DNA of 64,000 nucleotides from Crocinitomicaceae bacterium (lineage in GTDB: Bacteria > Bacteroidota > Bacteroidia > Flavobacteriales_D > Crocinitomicaceae): contig JAHENC010000021.1 in the NCBI GenBank assembly GCA_024643365.1, forward strand, positions 223,975 through 287,974, given 5' to 3'. The position numbers and the translations under genes are program-made. This document shows, piece by piece, positions 52,988 through 61,635 of this stretch. A model generated the notes under the pieces. It had not been told where the DNA came from. It worked only from the letters and a program-made list of their open reading frames with translations, and made no database searches. The first letter of the stretch is position 1. Each line of letters starts with the position of its first letter.

Positions 52988-55543
52988 ATGAAAAAAAATT
53001 ATTTACTATTCGCAGCATTACTTGCTAGCACGATGTTAAGTGCGCAAGATGCATTTTGGTCAGTGACCAACTACAAAGGCGCCTTTCCGGTAACAGACAA
53101 CACACCTGCTACAGACTGGACATCAGGATGGTCAAATTTCGACCCTGAAAACACGGTTTATCCGGCAACTATCACAACTGCTTCCGCAGACATTACGACT
53201 AATACAACATGGAGTGGTGTGGTGAAGTTGCAAAACAAAATTTATGTTAAAAACAATGCGACATTAACAATTGCACCAGGTACTATCATTCGTGGGGATA
53301 AGTTAACGCAAGCAACACTAATTATCACTCGTGGAGCTAAGTTAATTGCAGACGGAACAGCTAGTAATCCAATCATTTTCACTTCAAACGAAGCGGTAGG
53401 TTCTCGTAACGAAGGTGACTGGGGAGGTGTAGTGATGTTAGGACTTGCTAAAAACAACCAACCTGGAGGTGTAGCTAACATTGAAGGAATTGTTCCTACT
53501 ACGGATACGCAATTCGGTGGTAACTTTGATACGGATAATTCCGGAATCGTTCGTTACGTAAGAATTGAATTCGCTGGTATCGCACTTGAGCCAAACAAAG
53601 AAGTAAATGGTATTACATTTGGTTCAGTTGGTAGTGGTACAATCGTAGACAACGTTCAAGTTTCTTTTAGTGGTGATGACTCTTTCGAGTGGTTTGGTGG
53701 AACAGTAAACTGTAAACACTTGATCGCATACAGAGGATTAGATGATGATTTCGATACTGACTTTGGTTACAGAGGAAAAGTTCAATTCTTCTTGTCAATT
53801 CGTGACAAAGATTTGTTCGATGCTCCAGGAGACTCAAACTGTTTTGAATCAGATAACGATGCAGCTGGATCAACAGCTCAACCAAAAACTGCTCCAATTT
53901 TCTCTAATGGTACCATTGTTGGTCCAAAAGGAAATGGAACAATTGCTCTACCTGTAGGAGAAAAATTTGAAAAATCATTCCGTTTAAGAAGAAACACAGC
54001 TACGTCTGTATTCAACACATTAACAACTGGATGGGAAAAAGGACTTTCTATCGAAGGAACAGCAGTGGTAAATAACGTAAACGGAGACACTTTGGTTTTC
54101 GCTAACAACAACACTGTTAACTATGCAAACAACACAAATACAATTTACAACGCAGGAACAAGTGGTGGTGCTGCTTCAACGGCTGCTTTCTACAACTCTT
54201 TCTGGGGTGCTGATGGAAATGACTCTACACAAACAATTGCACAAATCAACTGGGTGAATTTATTCCCTGCTTTAGGCGTAACTCCAGATGCTCGTTTGGG
54301 TGCAGGTTCAGTAGCAGGTTCAGGCGCGAACTTCATGAATGCTAAATTCTATAGTGTTGCAGTTCCAACAACAAGTACTTCAACATACACGTACTGTGCT
54401 GGTGCTACAGCATCTGCTTTAACAGCAAATGCTTCTATTGGTAATACATTACGTTGGTATACTCAAGCAACTGGTGGTACCTATACTACTTCTGCTCCAA
54501 CACCTTCAACAACTACAGCTGGTTCATTTACCTATTATGTAAGTCAAGCTAATATTAACAATGACGAGAGTCAACGTATCGCAATTACAATTACTGTAAA
54601 TGCATTACCTGCGACGCCAACAATCACTGCTAACGGAGCTACAACATTCTGTACAGGTGGGTCAGTTGACTTAACTTCAAGTGCTTCAACTGGTAATGTT
54701 TGGACTACTACAGCTACTTCTTCAACTATTACAGTAACAACTTCTGGTTCTTACTCGGTAACAGTAACAGATGTAAATGGATGTGCTGCAACTTCTGCTG
54801 CAACAACTGTAAACGTATCTAACGCTCCAGCTCCAACAATTAACGCTACAGCAACACAAGCTTGTGATGGTGATGTAGTAACAATTACGGCTTCAACCTC
54901 TGATAGCTACTTATGGTCAACAGGTGCAACAACTCAAAGCATTGATGTAACTGCGACTGCAGCGAACGTGAACGTTGTAACAACAAATGCAAATGCATGT
55001 AACGGTGTTGGTGCTTCTGCTCCAATTACAGTAACATTCAACACAACACCAACCTCTGCTGGAACAATGACTTTAGCTGGAAATGTTGCGACATTTACTA
55101 ATACATCTACTGGAGCAACTTCTTACTCTTGGGATTTTGGTGACTTCACAAACTCTTCTGCTATTGCACCAGCTCACGCTTATGCTGTAAACGGATCATA
55201 CACAGTTGTTTTAACTGCGATCAACGGAAACTGTACAGACACGACAATCTTCTTAGTTGACGTAACAGTTGGATTAAATGAATTGGCTTCAAGCTCAAAC
55301 TTGACAATCTTCCCTAATCCAGCTAACGAAACAGTAAACGTTTCTTTCGAACAAAACACAAATGACCTAATTCAAATCGAATTAATCGATGCAACAGGTC
55401 GTATGATTGCTCAAGAGAGCTCTTTAGAGATCGGAACAATTAATGTTTCATTCGAAGTAACGAATCTTTCTTCTGGATTCTACACGGTACGTTTGACTAA
55501 TGCAAATGGAACTGAGAATCAGAAATTGATGATTCAAAAATAA
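52988..55543 (+). CDS. Large T9SS-exported surface protein (beta-helix-like, PKD)
   Basis: An 851-residue secreted protein. A signal peptide (about 1-19, ending LSAQ) is followed by a region to about residue 460 with TTWSGVVKLQNKIYVKNNATLTIAPGTIIRG and IIFTSNEAVGSRNEGDWGGVVMLG, resembling right-handed beta-helix surface proteins. Asp-rich stretches include GLDDDFDTDFGYRGK. Two Ig-like repeats come next, then a PKD domain (about 695-765, FTNTSTGATSYSWDFGDFT). A type A sorting domain ends it (LTIFPNPANETVNVSFEQ, then GFYTVRL and QKLMIQK). It shares its operator with the preceding receptor gene, so it may be the receptor's surface partner. The phosphate link is inference. Confidence 0.85.
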   Translation: MKKNYLLFAALLASTMLSAQDAFWSVTNYKGAFPVTDNTPATDWTSGWSNFDPENTVYPATITTASADITTNTTWSGVVKLQNKIYVKNNATLTIAPGTIIRGDKLTQATLIITRGAKLIADGTASNPIIFTSNEAVGSRNEGDWGGVVMLGLAKNNQPGGVANIEGIVPTTDTQFGGNFDTDNSGIVRYVRIEFAGIALEPNKEVNGITFGSVGSGTIVDNVQVSFSGDDSFEWFGGTVNCKHLIAYRGLDDDFDTDFGYRGKVQFFLSIRDKDLFDAPGDSNCFESDNDAAGSTAQPKTAPIFSNGTIVGPKGNGTIALPVGEKFEKSFRLRRNTATSVFNTLTTGWEKGLSIEGTAVVNNVNGDTLVFANNNTVNYANNTNTIYNAGTSGGAASTAAFYNSFWGADGNDSTQTIAQINWVNLFPALGVTPDARLGAGSVAGSGANFMNAKFYSVAVPTTSTSTYTYCAGATASALTANASIGNTLRWYTQATGGTYTTSAPTPSTTTAGSFTYYVSQANINNDESQRIAITITVNALPATPTITANGATTFCTGGSVDLTSSASTGNVWTTTATSSTITVTTSGSYSVTVTDVNGCAATSAATTVNVSNAPAPTINATATQACDGDVVTITASTSDSYLWSTGATTQSIDVTATAANVNVVTTNANACNGVGASAPITVTFNTTPTSAGTMTLAGNVATFTNTSTGATSYSWDFGDFTNSSAIAPAHAYAVNGSYTVVLTAINGNCTDTTIFLVDVTVGLNELASSSNLTIFPNPANETVNVSFEQNTNDLIQIELIDATGRMIAQESSLEIGTINVSFEVTNLSSGFYTVRLTNANGTENQKLMIQK

Positions 55544-55558
55544 ATTTCTCAAATAATT

Positions 55559-55590
55559 GGCTGCTAGACCATGTCTAGCAGCCTTTTTTT
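55559..55590 (+). terminator. Terminator between the T9SS protein gene and the PhoB-like gene
   Basis: GGCTGCTAGAC, three-base loop CAT, GTCTAGCAGCC, then seven T residues: an 11-bp perfect stem. The regulator start codon is only six bases beyond it, and I see no -7 element between, so the regulator may be transcribed by read-through. Confidence 0.92.
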
Positions 55591-55596
55591 AGCCCT

Positions 55597-56274
55597 ATGG
55601 AAAACTCAAAAGGACATACCATTTTAATCGTTGATGATGAACCAGATATTCTTGAGTTCCTTTCCTACAATATCCGTAAAGAGGGATTTAAAGTATACGT
55701 GGCATCAAACGGTCAAGAAGCGTTGCGAATTGTTCAACAAATAAATCCATCTCTCATTCTTTTGGATGTGATGATGCCAGTCATGGACGGTATTGAAACT
55801 TGTCAAATTATTCGTAAGGACTTGAATCTCAATCAACCGATAATTGCTTTTTTAACAGCCCGCACGGAGGACTACGCTCAAATCGCAGGTTTTGAAGCAG
55901 GGGCGGATGATTACATTAATAAACCCATAAGACCTAGGTTATTATTAAGTAAAATTGAATCCTTACTTAGAAGATCTAAAACTTCAGAAAAACAAATACA
56001 ATCAACTATTCAAATCGACCGTGACAGATTCCTTGTAATCGTAAATGGTGAATCTTTAACATTACCCAAAAAGGAATTCGAATTACTTGAATTACTTGCT
56101 AGTCGACCAGGAAAAGTATTCAATCGAGATCAAATACTTTCTGTCGTTTGGGGAAATGAAACCATCGTTGGAGAAAGAACTATCGATGTTCATATTAGAA
56201 AATTGCGTGAAAAGCTTGGAGATGATTATATTCGTACCATAAAAGGTGTCGGATATACCTTCAAGGATAAATGA
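55597..56274 (+). CDS. PhoB-like response regulator
   Basis: A 225-residue OmpR/PhoB-class regulator. The receiver has VDDE (D13-D14), phospho-acceptor Asp57 in LILLDVMMP, Thr in FLTARTED and Lys in YINKPI. The C-terminal winged helix includes LPKKEFELLELLASRPGKVFNRDQIL and GERTIDVHIRKLREKLGDDYIRTIKGVGYTFK, close to the PhoB recognition pattern. It is coupled to the histidine kinase gene by a four-base overlap. Adjacent operators with 11-base register match how PhoB binds tandem direct repeats, which supports a PhoB role but does not prove it. Confidence 0.85.
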   Translation: MENSKGHTILIVDDEPDILEFLSYNIRKEGFKVYVASNGQEALRIVQQINPSLILLDVMMPVMDGIETCQIIRKDLNLNQPIIAFLTARTEDYAQIAGFEAGADDYINKPIRPRLLLSKIESLLRRSKTSEKQIQSTIQIDRDRFLVIVNGESLTLPKKEFELLELLASRPGKVFNRDQILSVVWGNETIVGERTIDVHIRKLREKLGDDYIRTIKGVGYTFKDK

Positions 56275-57344
56275 AAACAGCAAGACCTAGCATTTTAATT
56301 TTTTATGGGAGTTTAGCATTCATGCTCATCAGCTTCCTATTGACTCTACTAGTTCACAATAGTATCCTCGCATTGAGTACAAACCTCATTATTGCCATTC
56401 CTCTTTTTTCAGGCGTATTTGCTTACCTCGTTTTCTATTTCCTATTAAAAGGATTTATTCAATATAGACTTTCGCTCATATACCGATCTATCCAGATCAA
56501 ACAGCCAGAGAATATCACCTTCGCGAAATCAATTGATTCCCTCATGGAGGATGCCGAAAAAAACGTGGCAGAGTGGAAAGAAAATAGCAGCATTGAAATC
56601 TCCAAACTAAAAGAACAAGCTGAATTTCGTAAAGAATTTCTTGGGAATTTAGCCCACGAACTTAAAACACCCGTTTTTTCCATTCAAGGATACTTACTGA
56701 CCTTACTTGACGGTGGACTTGAAGACCCTACTGTTAATCGATCGTTTCTTGAAAGGGCATCGAAATCCACAGATCGAATTACTGGAATTCTGGAGGACCT
56801 CGATCAAATTACCCGCATGGAAACAGAGAATCTTCGCCTCGAAATCCGATCTTTTGATATTGTAGAATTACTGAAAGAATCTTTTGAAACCTTCGAACTT
56901 ATTGCCAAAGAAAAAAATTACCAATTACTTTTTGAGAAATCATTTACCTCCAAATACGTAAACGCTGACCGCAATAAACTCGGTCAAGTCTTTACAAACT
57001 TGATTTCAAATGCCATCTCATACGGAAAGGAAAATGGAACTTTACTAGTATCCATTTTGGATATTAACGACCACTACCTACTAGAGTTTAAAGATAATGG
57101 TCCCGGAATTGAACCTCATCACCTCTCCCGCTTATTTGAGCGTTTTTACCGAGTAGAAAAAAGTAGAAACCGAAATGAAGGTGGGTCAGGATTAGGACTA
57201 TCCATCGCCAAACATATTGTCGAATCTCACGGTCAATCTATTCAAGTGAAAAGTCAAGTTGGAATTGGAACAACCTTTGTGTTAACTGTCGAGAAAAGTA
57301 AAAACACAGGTCCTGTAAGCTCAAGGGGTATTCCTTTGAAATAA
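56271..57344 (+). CDS. PhoR-like sensor histidine kinase
   Basis: A 357-residue membrane kinase. Two membrane helices lie near residues 8-27 and 32-57 with a very short periplasmic loop, so it is unlikely to bind a ligand outside; PhoR-type kinases sense through the membrane and a transporter. The linker is about 60-115. The H-box is LGNLAHELKTPVFSIQGYL with His129. The catalytic domain shows the N-box (LGQVFTNLISNAISYG), the D-box as LEFKDNGPGIEPH, the F-box and the G-box (NEGGSGLGLSIAKHIVE). There is no PAS domain. It is the partner of the preceding regulator. Confidence 0.88.
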   Translation: MKTARPSILIFYGSLAFMLISFLLTLLVHNSILALSTNLIIAIPLFSGVFAYLVFYFLLKGFIQYRLSLIYRSIQIKQPENITFAKSIDSLMEDAEKNVAEWKENSSIEISKLKEQAEFRKEFLGNLAHELKTPVFSIQGYLLTLLDGGLEDPTVNRSFLERASKSTDRITGILEDLDQITRMETENLRLEIRSFDIVELLKESFETFELIAKEKNYQLLFEKSFTSKYVNADRNKLGQVFTNLISNAISYGKENGTLLVSILDINDHYLLEFKDNGPGIEPHHLSRLFERFYRVEKSRNRNEGGSGLGLSIAKHIVESHGQSIQVKSQVGIGTTFVLTVEKSKNTGPVSSRGIPLK

Positions 57345-57388
57345 TTTGAAGGATATTATTCCTACCTTTATTTCCAAGTGCTTTCAAC

Positions 57389-58711
57389 ATGAGTTCATCC
57401 GAAAAACAAGTCTTCTCGCTAAAACAAGTCGTTCAGTCCATTCAAAAGACCATTGAAGAACGCTATTCAACGAATTATTGGGTAAAAGCAGAAATGCACA
57501 AAATGAATAGGTATCCAAGTGGGCACGCTTTTCCAGAGCTCGTTCAAAAGGAGGAAGGGAAAATTGTCGCTCAAATAACTGGGACCATCTGGAAACAACA
57601 GCTCGAACGAATCAATGAAGCATTTATCAATGTTGTGAAGGAACCCTTGCAAGACGGAAAAACCTTGCTTTTGTTGGTGAAAATAAATTATCATCCAACT
57701 TTTGGACTCACCCTTCAAATCTTGGACATCGATCCCTCCTACTCTTTAGGAGAATTGCAACGTGAGAGAGAGGAAACATTGAAAAAGCTCGAGGCTTTGC
57801 AATTGATTAATAGAAATCAATCCAAGGAATTTCCGCTGCTACCAAAAAGGGTCGCCATCATTTCCGGTGACTCAAGTAAAGGACTATCTGATTTTTACCA
57901 AGTACTTCAAGAAAATCCCTACCAATATTTCTTTGAGACAACACTTTTCGAAGCCTACGTACAAGGTGACTTAGCGGTGAATTCCATCGTAAATGCCCTG
58001 GAAAGAATCAAAGAAAATATTCACCAATTTGATGTGGTCGTGATCGTCCGTGGTGGTGGTGCAGAAGTCGGAATGACTTGTTACAATCATTTTGAACTGT
58101 GTAAGTCCATTGCCTCTTTCCCAATTCCCGTGCTAACCGGAATCGGACACTCCACGAACTTAACAGTTGCGGAGATGGTGGCCTATCGAAATGCCATTAC
58201 ACCGACGAAATTAGCAGAGTTTTTGGTCATGACTTTTCGTGAATTTGATTTAGAAATTGAAAAACTAATGAAGCAACTTTCATTAGAAAGCGAACGATTA
58301 CTCGCGATGAAACAATTGAAACTTATTGCACAAGCAAATGGACTCACGCAATTGGTTCAAAAAAGGGTGCGAAATGCAAAAGAACGTTTTTTATCTCTGC
58401 AATTTCAAGTGCAACATCAAAGTAGAAGTCAATTGGTAAAACACCAACAATCAATTGAAAACCAAGAAACACGGCTAAAGCCTCAAGTTCAGTTTTTTCT
58501 CGAAAAAGAAGATCAGAAGATAGTGCAATTAGAAGAAAAAGTCCATTTTTTAGATCCCATTCATGTACTTAAACGTGGCTACAGCATAACACGAATCAAC
58601 GGGAAAGCGATTGATGAAAAAGTACTAATTCCAGTTGATGCCGAACTAGAAACACAAACTGTACAAGGAACCATTTCATCAAAAGTCACTTCGGTTTTAA
58701 GCAATTCTTAA
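57389..58711 (+). CDS. xseA: Exodeoxyribonuclease VII large subunit
   Basis: A 440-residue subunit of the ATP-independent single-strand exonuclease that with XseB degrades ssDNA to oligonucleotides. The N-terminal OB-fold includes VFSLKQVVQSIQKTI and YWVKAEM, and the catalytic domain has RVAIISGDSSKGLSDF, the HQFDVVVIVRGGGAEVGM block, TGIGHSTNLTVAEMVAYRNAITPTKLAEFL and the C-terminal DPIHVLKRGYSITRING. A central coiled coil spans about 285-385. The xseB gene is not adjacent. The stop overlaps the convergent ChaN-like gene by four bases. Confidence 0.94.
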   Translation: MSSSEKQVFSLKQVVQSIQKTIEERYSTNYWVKAEMHKMNRYPSGHAFPELVQKEEGKIVAQITGTIWKQQLERINEAFINVVKEPLQDGKTLLLLVKINYHPTFGLTLQILDIDPSYSLGELQREREETLKKLEALQLINRNQSKEFPLLPKRVAIISGDSSKGLSDFYQVLQENPYQYFFETTLFEAYVQGDLAVNSIVNALERIKENIHQFDVVVIVRGGGAEVGMTCYNHFELCKSIASFPIPVLTGIGHSTNLTVAEMVAYRNAITPTKLAEFLVMTFREFDLEIEKLMKQLSLESERLLAMKQLKLIAQANGLTQLVQKRVRNAKERFLSLQFQVQHQSRSQLVKHQQSIENQETRLKPQVQFFLEKEDQKIVQLEEKVHFLDPIHVLKRGYSITRINGKAIDEKVLIPVDAELETQTVQGTISSKVTSVLSNS

Positions 58712-59589
58712 TGTGTTCTCGTCATCGATTCCGGAACGCAAATGATAAAGTCTGCGCGTCCAATGTGTTCCTTCTCCAATTTACGCACATCCTCTTGCGT
58801 GACGGTAGAAATGGTTAAAACACGAATATTCGCTTGTTTTTGTTGCACATACCATAGAATTCCTTGGTGGAAATCAGAATGAAAGGCTCCATTAAAATGT
58901 AAATGAACAGTGCCTTCTTTTCTTCCCGGATTTGACATAATAAATTGTGCCATTGTTGCGTCCTTGAAAGCTTGAGACGCAACCATGTTCATCCCCATGT
59001 TTACACCCATATGTCCACCCATCGTGTACACTTCTTTGTATTGAGAAAGTGTAGTGTCTAAAATAAAATCAATTGGCGCCATTTGAGATTTAATTGTCAA
59101 ACTCAATGTGTCTAAAGCCTTTCTGCCTTTCTTAAACAATAGCGAAGCATATTTACGCTGAACATTCGACGCCACACAAAACAGTTTATTTTTTTTAGCG
59201 AATTCAATGATTGGTGCATAATCCGTTTCGTAATTTGGCCAAAGACGCATGGTGTCCTTGAATTGTTTTGCCGTTAAATTACCCTGCAAATATTGACTTA
59301 GTAATTCCTGTTGATCTTGCTCAAACATTTCGAATCCTAATTGTAAATTAGGACCAACTTCCTCATACATTTCTTTCGTCAATTCCATTTGCAACCAATG
59401 TGAAATTGGATTGTCATGAAACTCCCCAAATAAGACAAGTTCTTTATTCTCACTAGATTCAACTAGTTTTTCAAATGTGGTTTTTTTACCATTTGAGGTA
59501 TAAATAACATAGGCCGGTTTATCTTGAGAAAAAAGTTGACTTGTCTGAAACAAACACATGAGGACAAGAATTATTCTAAGTTGTTTCAT
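58708..59589 (-). CDS. ChaN family protein (Tiki/heme-binding uptake type)
   Basis: A 293-residue exported protein with a signal peptide of about 21 residues (ending LFSQ, without lipobox). The ChaN/Tiki core is visible: VLFGEFHDNPISHWLQME near the start, LGFEMFEQDQQELLSQYLQGNL, WPNYETDYAPIIEFAKKNKL, MGGHMGVNMGMNMVASQAFKDATMAQFI and the C-terminal HFNGAFHSDFHQGILWYV. The conserved His and Glu positions form the metal or heme site in related proteins. In proteobacteria the family has been linked to heme and iron uptake. Here it is a single gene with no iron-uptake neighbours. Confidence 0.8.
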   Translation of the reverse strand: MKQLRIILVLMCLFQTSQLFSQDKPAYVIYTSNGKKTTFEKLVESSENKELVLFGEFHDNPISHWLQMELTKEMYEEVGPNLQLGFEMFEQDQQELLSQYLQGNLTAKQFKDTMRLWPNYETDYAPIIEFAKKNKLFCVASNVQRKYASLLFKKGRKALDTLSLTIKSQMAPIDFILDTTLSQYKEVYTMGGHMGVNMGMNMVASQAFKDATMAQFIMSNPGRKEGTVHLHFNGAFHSDFHQGILWYVQQKQANIRVLTISTVTQEDVRKLEKEHIGRADFIICVPESMTRTH

Positions 59590-59623
59590 TTGAAAGGTAT
59601 AAGTTTTGTTCGGCTAAATTTAA

Positions 59624-59631
59624 TATATTTG
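59624..59631 (+). promoter_or_regulatory. -7 promoter element of the heme/copper monooxygenase gene
   Basis: TATATTTG matches the consensus exactly. A TTTG at 59605-59608 is too close (15 bases) to be a typical -33. The leader to the ATG is about 56 bases. Confidence 0.45.
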
Positions 59632-59687
59632 GTTCAGCGAAAGCAATTTAGTTAAATCTAAATTCGATTTTTTAATCTGAGAAGCAT

Positions 59688-61241
59688 ATGAGGATTCTAT
59701 TTTTCACACTTTTTTTCATTTTCACGAACGTTTCCGCCCAAACATGGAGCGGTGAAGTAGCGCAAATTTTCTACAACAAGTGTACAAAATGTCATCATCC
59801 AGGTGGAGCAGCGCCAAATTCACTGATGACCTTTAACGATGTGAGTCCAATGGCATCACTCGTTTATCAATGCATCAATACCAATGAGATGCCACCATGG
59901 CCACCAGATAACAACTACCAACAATATTTACACAATAGATCCTTAAGCGCTGCGGAAAAATCGACTATTCTAACATGGTTGGACCTTGGTTTTCCAGAAG
60001 GTAATGCGGCAAGCACTCCGCCTCCACCGATTTATTCAAGCAGTTCATTCCTTGGAAATGGCGATTTGACCGTTCAGATTCCAACCTATATGAGCAAGGC
60101 TCTTTCCCATGATGACTATGTTTGCTTTTCTATTCCAACCAATTTGACACAAAACAGAATCATCAAAGCGGTTGAGGTCATTCCAGGAAATCGCGAGATT
60201 GTACACCACGCTCTAGTGTTTGTCGACCCAACAAGTGTGGAAAGTACGGATACCCTCGATGGAAATTGCGCGAGTCCAAGTAACGCTTCCACGAAATTAA
60301 TTACGGGATTCACACCTGGTGCAACTCCTATGATCTTACCTTCTGTAGATCCACTCAAACTGGGGATTGACATTGGTCCTGGATCAAGTATTTACTTTGC
60401 TATGCACTATCCCATGGGAAGTTATGGTGCTTTTGACAGCACCAAGGTAATCATCCATTTTTATCCAGTTGGAACGACAGGTGTCCGGCAAATCTCAGCT
60501 GGACCTCTCATAGCGAACAACAACTTTTCGCTTCCTGCCAACCAAGAAACAAGCTTAACTGCTCAATTTCCAAATGGCAATTCTGGATTACCATCAAGTT
60601 ATTCGGTTCTTTCCGTTTTCCCACATATGCATTTAGTAGGAAAGAACATCAAAGCATATGCTTACAAACAAAACTTAGATACAATTCCTTTCATTAATGT
60701 ACCTAACTGGGATTTCATGTGGCAAGATTTTTATTTTTTCCAACACATTCAGAAAGTTCCAACAGGCTACAAACTAAAGGGAGAAGCAACATTTGACAAT
60801 ACCATTAATAATTTAAACAACCCAAATAATCCACCTCAAAATGTCTACAGTGGATTTAACACGACAGATGAAATGTTTCTTGTTTATTTTCACTACTTGC
60901 CATATCAAAACGGAGATGAAACCTATGACTTGAATCAATTTGTCAGCGCAAGTGTAAGTGATTATATCCCGAATGAAGAAGGTTCCATACACGTATCCCC
61001 GAATCCCTTTAATAAAGGTTGTGACATTCATCTACCAGAGGAAATGGGCATCAATGACCAAGTATATGTGTATTCGGTATCTGGAGAATTAATTCGAAAA
61101 CTAACCAATTTGAATGGTTTACAAGACGTATATTGGGATGGAAACAACGATCAAGGAGACCAAGTTTCAAACGGGCTTTTCTACGTTTCCGCCAGAATTG
61201 GTAATAAATTGTTGTCAAAAAAGATAATGAAGTTCGATTAA
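59688..61241 (+). CDS. T9SS-exported fusion of a heme-binding N-terminus and a PHM-like copper type II monooxygenase
   Basis: A 517-residue secreted protein (signal peptide about 1-18, ending VSAQ). The N-terminal part has one heme c site, C32-TK-C35-H36, within CTKCHHPGGAAP, followed by MPPWPPD, as in planctomycete-type and Bacteroidota cytochromes. The middle resembles the copper type II, ascorbate-dependent monooxygenase family: H173-H174 in VHHALVF, H240 in HYPMG, and H313/H315 in FPHMHLVGKNI are candidate copper ligands. The C-terminus has SPNPF and DVYWDGNNDQGDQVSNGLFYV and ends with SKKIMKFD, a T9SS type A sorting domain. The enzyme may hydroxylate a surface substrate with electrons from heme; the substrate is unknown. 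Confidence 0.78.
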   Translation: MRILFFTLFFIFTNVSAQTWSGEVAQIFYNKCTKCHHPGGAAPNSLMTFNDVSPMASLVYQCINTNEMPPWPPDNNYQQYLHNRSLSAAEKSTILTWLDLGFPEGNAASTPPPPIYSSSSFLGNGDLTVQIPTYMSKALSHDDYVCFSIPTNLTQNRIIKAVEVIPGNREIVHHALVFVDPTSVESTDTLDGNCASPSNASTKLITGFTPGATPMILPSVDPLKLGIDIGPGSSIYFAMHYPMGSYGAFDSTKVIIHFYPVGTTGVRQISAGPLIANNNFSLPANQETSLTAQFPNGNSGLPSSYSVLSVFPHMHLVGKNIKAYAYKQNLDTIPFINVPNWDFMWQDFYFFQHIQKVPTGYKLKGEATFDNTINNLNNPNNPPQNVYSGFNTTDEMFLVYFHYLPYQNGDETYDLNQFVSASVSDYIPNEEGSIHVSPNPFNKGCDIHLPEEMGINDQVYVYSVSGELIRKLTNLNGLQDVYWDGNNDQGDQVSNGLFYVSARIGNKLLSKKIMKFD

Positions 61242-61274
61242 TTTGCTCGAATTAACAGAATTTTCATATTTTTG
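61242..61274 (+). promoter_or_regulatory. Promoter of tRNA-Cys
   Basis: TTTG at 61242-61245 and TATTTTTG at 61267-61274, 21 bases apart, match the Bacteroidota consensus in both elements and spacing. The tRNA starts ten bases after the -7 element. This is the cleanest promoter in the window. Confidence 0.75.
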
Positions 61275-61284
61275 CAACCCTGAT

Positions 61285-61355
61285 GGTCTCATGGCCGAGC
61301 GGTTAGGCACCGGTCTGCAAAACCGTCTACAGCAGTTCGAATCTGCTTGAGACCT
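61285..61355 (+). tRNA. tRNA-Cys (anticodon GCA)
   Basis: A 71-nt cloverleaf: acceptor GGTCTCA pairs with TGAGACC, the D-arm is GCCGAGCGGTTAGGC, the anticodon loop CTGCAAA places GCA at 61317-61319, and the T-arm is AGCAG-TTCGAAT-CTGCT. The outermost anticodon-stem pair is a C-T mismatch. The CCA end is not encoded. The anticodon reads TGC and TGT codons. Confidence 0.95.
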
Positions 61356-61360
61356 CTGAT

Positions 61361-61393
61361 AAAAAGCCCTGACTTAATCGTCTGGGCTTTTTT
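61361..61393 (+). terminator. Terminator after tRNA-Cys
   Basis: AAAAAGCCC, one mismatch, GAC, loop TTAATC, GTC, mismatch, GGGCTTTTTT: a long stem directly after the tRNA. Confidence 0.88.
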
Positions 61394-61421
61394 ATTTCCA
61401 ATTAATTCCCATTTCAATTCC

Positions 61422-61459
61422 TTGAATCAAGGTTAAGATTCTGTTAAGTTTTTTTTGTT
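61422..61459 (+). promoter_or_regulatory. Weak PhoB-like repeat set upstream of the ExbB operon
   Basis: TTGAA at 61422, TTAAG at 61433, TTAAG at 61444 and TTGTT at 61455 keep an 11-base period; two are good matches and two degenerate. No -7 element stands 26 bases after the last one; the nearest good one is at 61583. The set may still be an upstream operator, or chance in an A/T-rich stretch. Confidence 0.35.
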
Positions 61460-61582
61460 AGAATTATGGATTTTCAACGTTAAAGCATCTGAATAAGTGA
61501 CTTCGGATTAAAAAATCAATAAAATGAAGGAATAACGAAACTTTCTGTCGAAAGGATAGTTTAGGAACTAACAAAAGTTTTA

Positions 61583-61590
61583 TATATTTG
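61583..61590 (+). promoter_or_regulatory. -7 promoter element of the ExbB-ExbD-ExbD-TonB operon
   Basis: TATATTTG followed by GC matches TAnnTTTG and is 45 bases before the ExbB ATG. No -33 TTTG is found at normal distance. Confidence 0.5.
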
Positions 61591-61635
61591 GCATTCGAAA
61601 AATTTAAAAATTAGAAACACTAAAATCTATTTATC

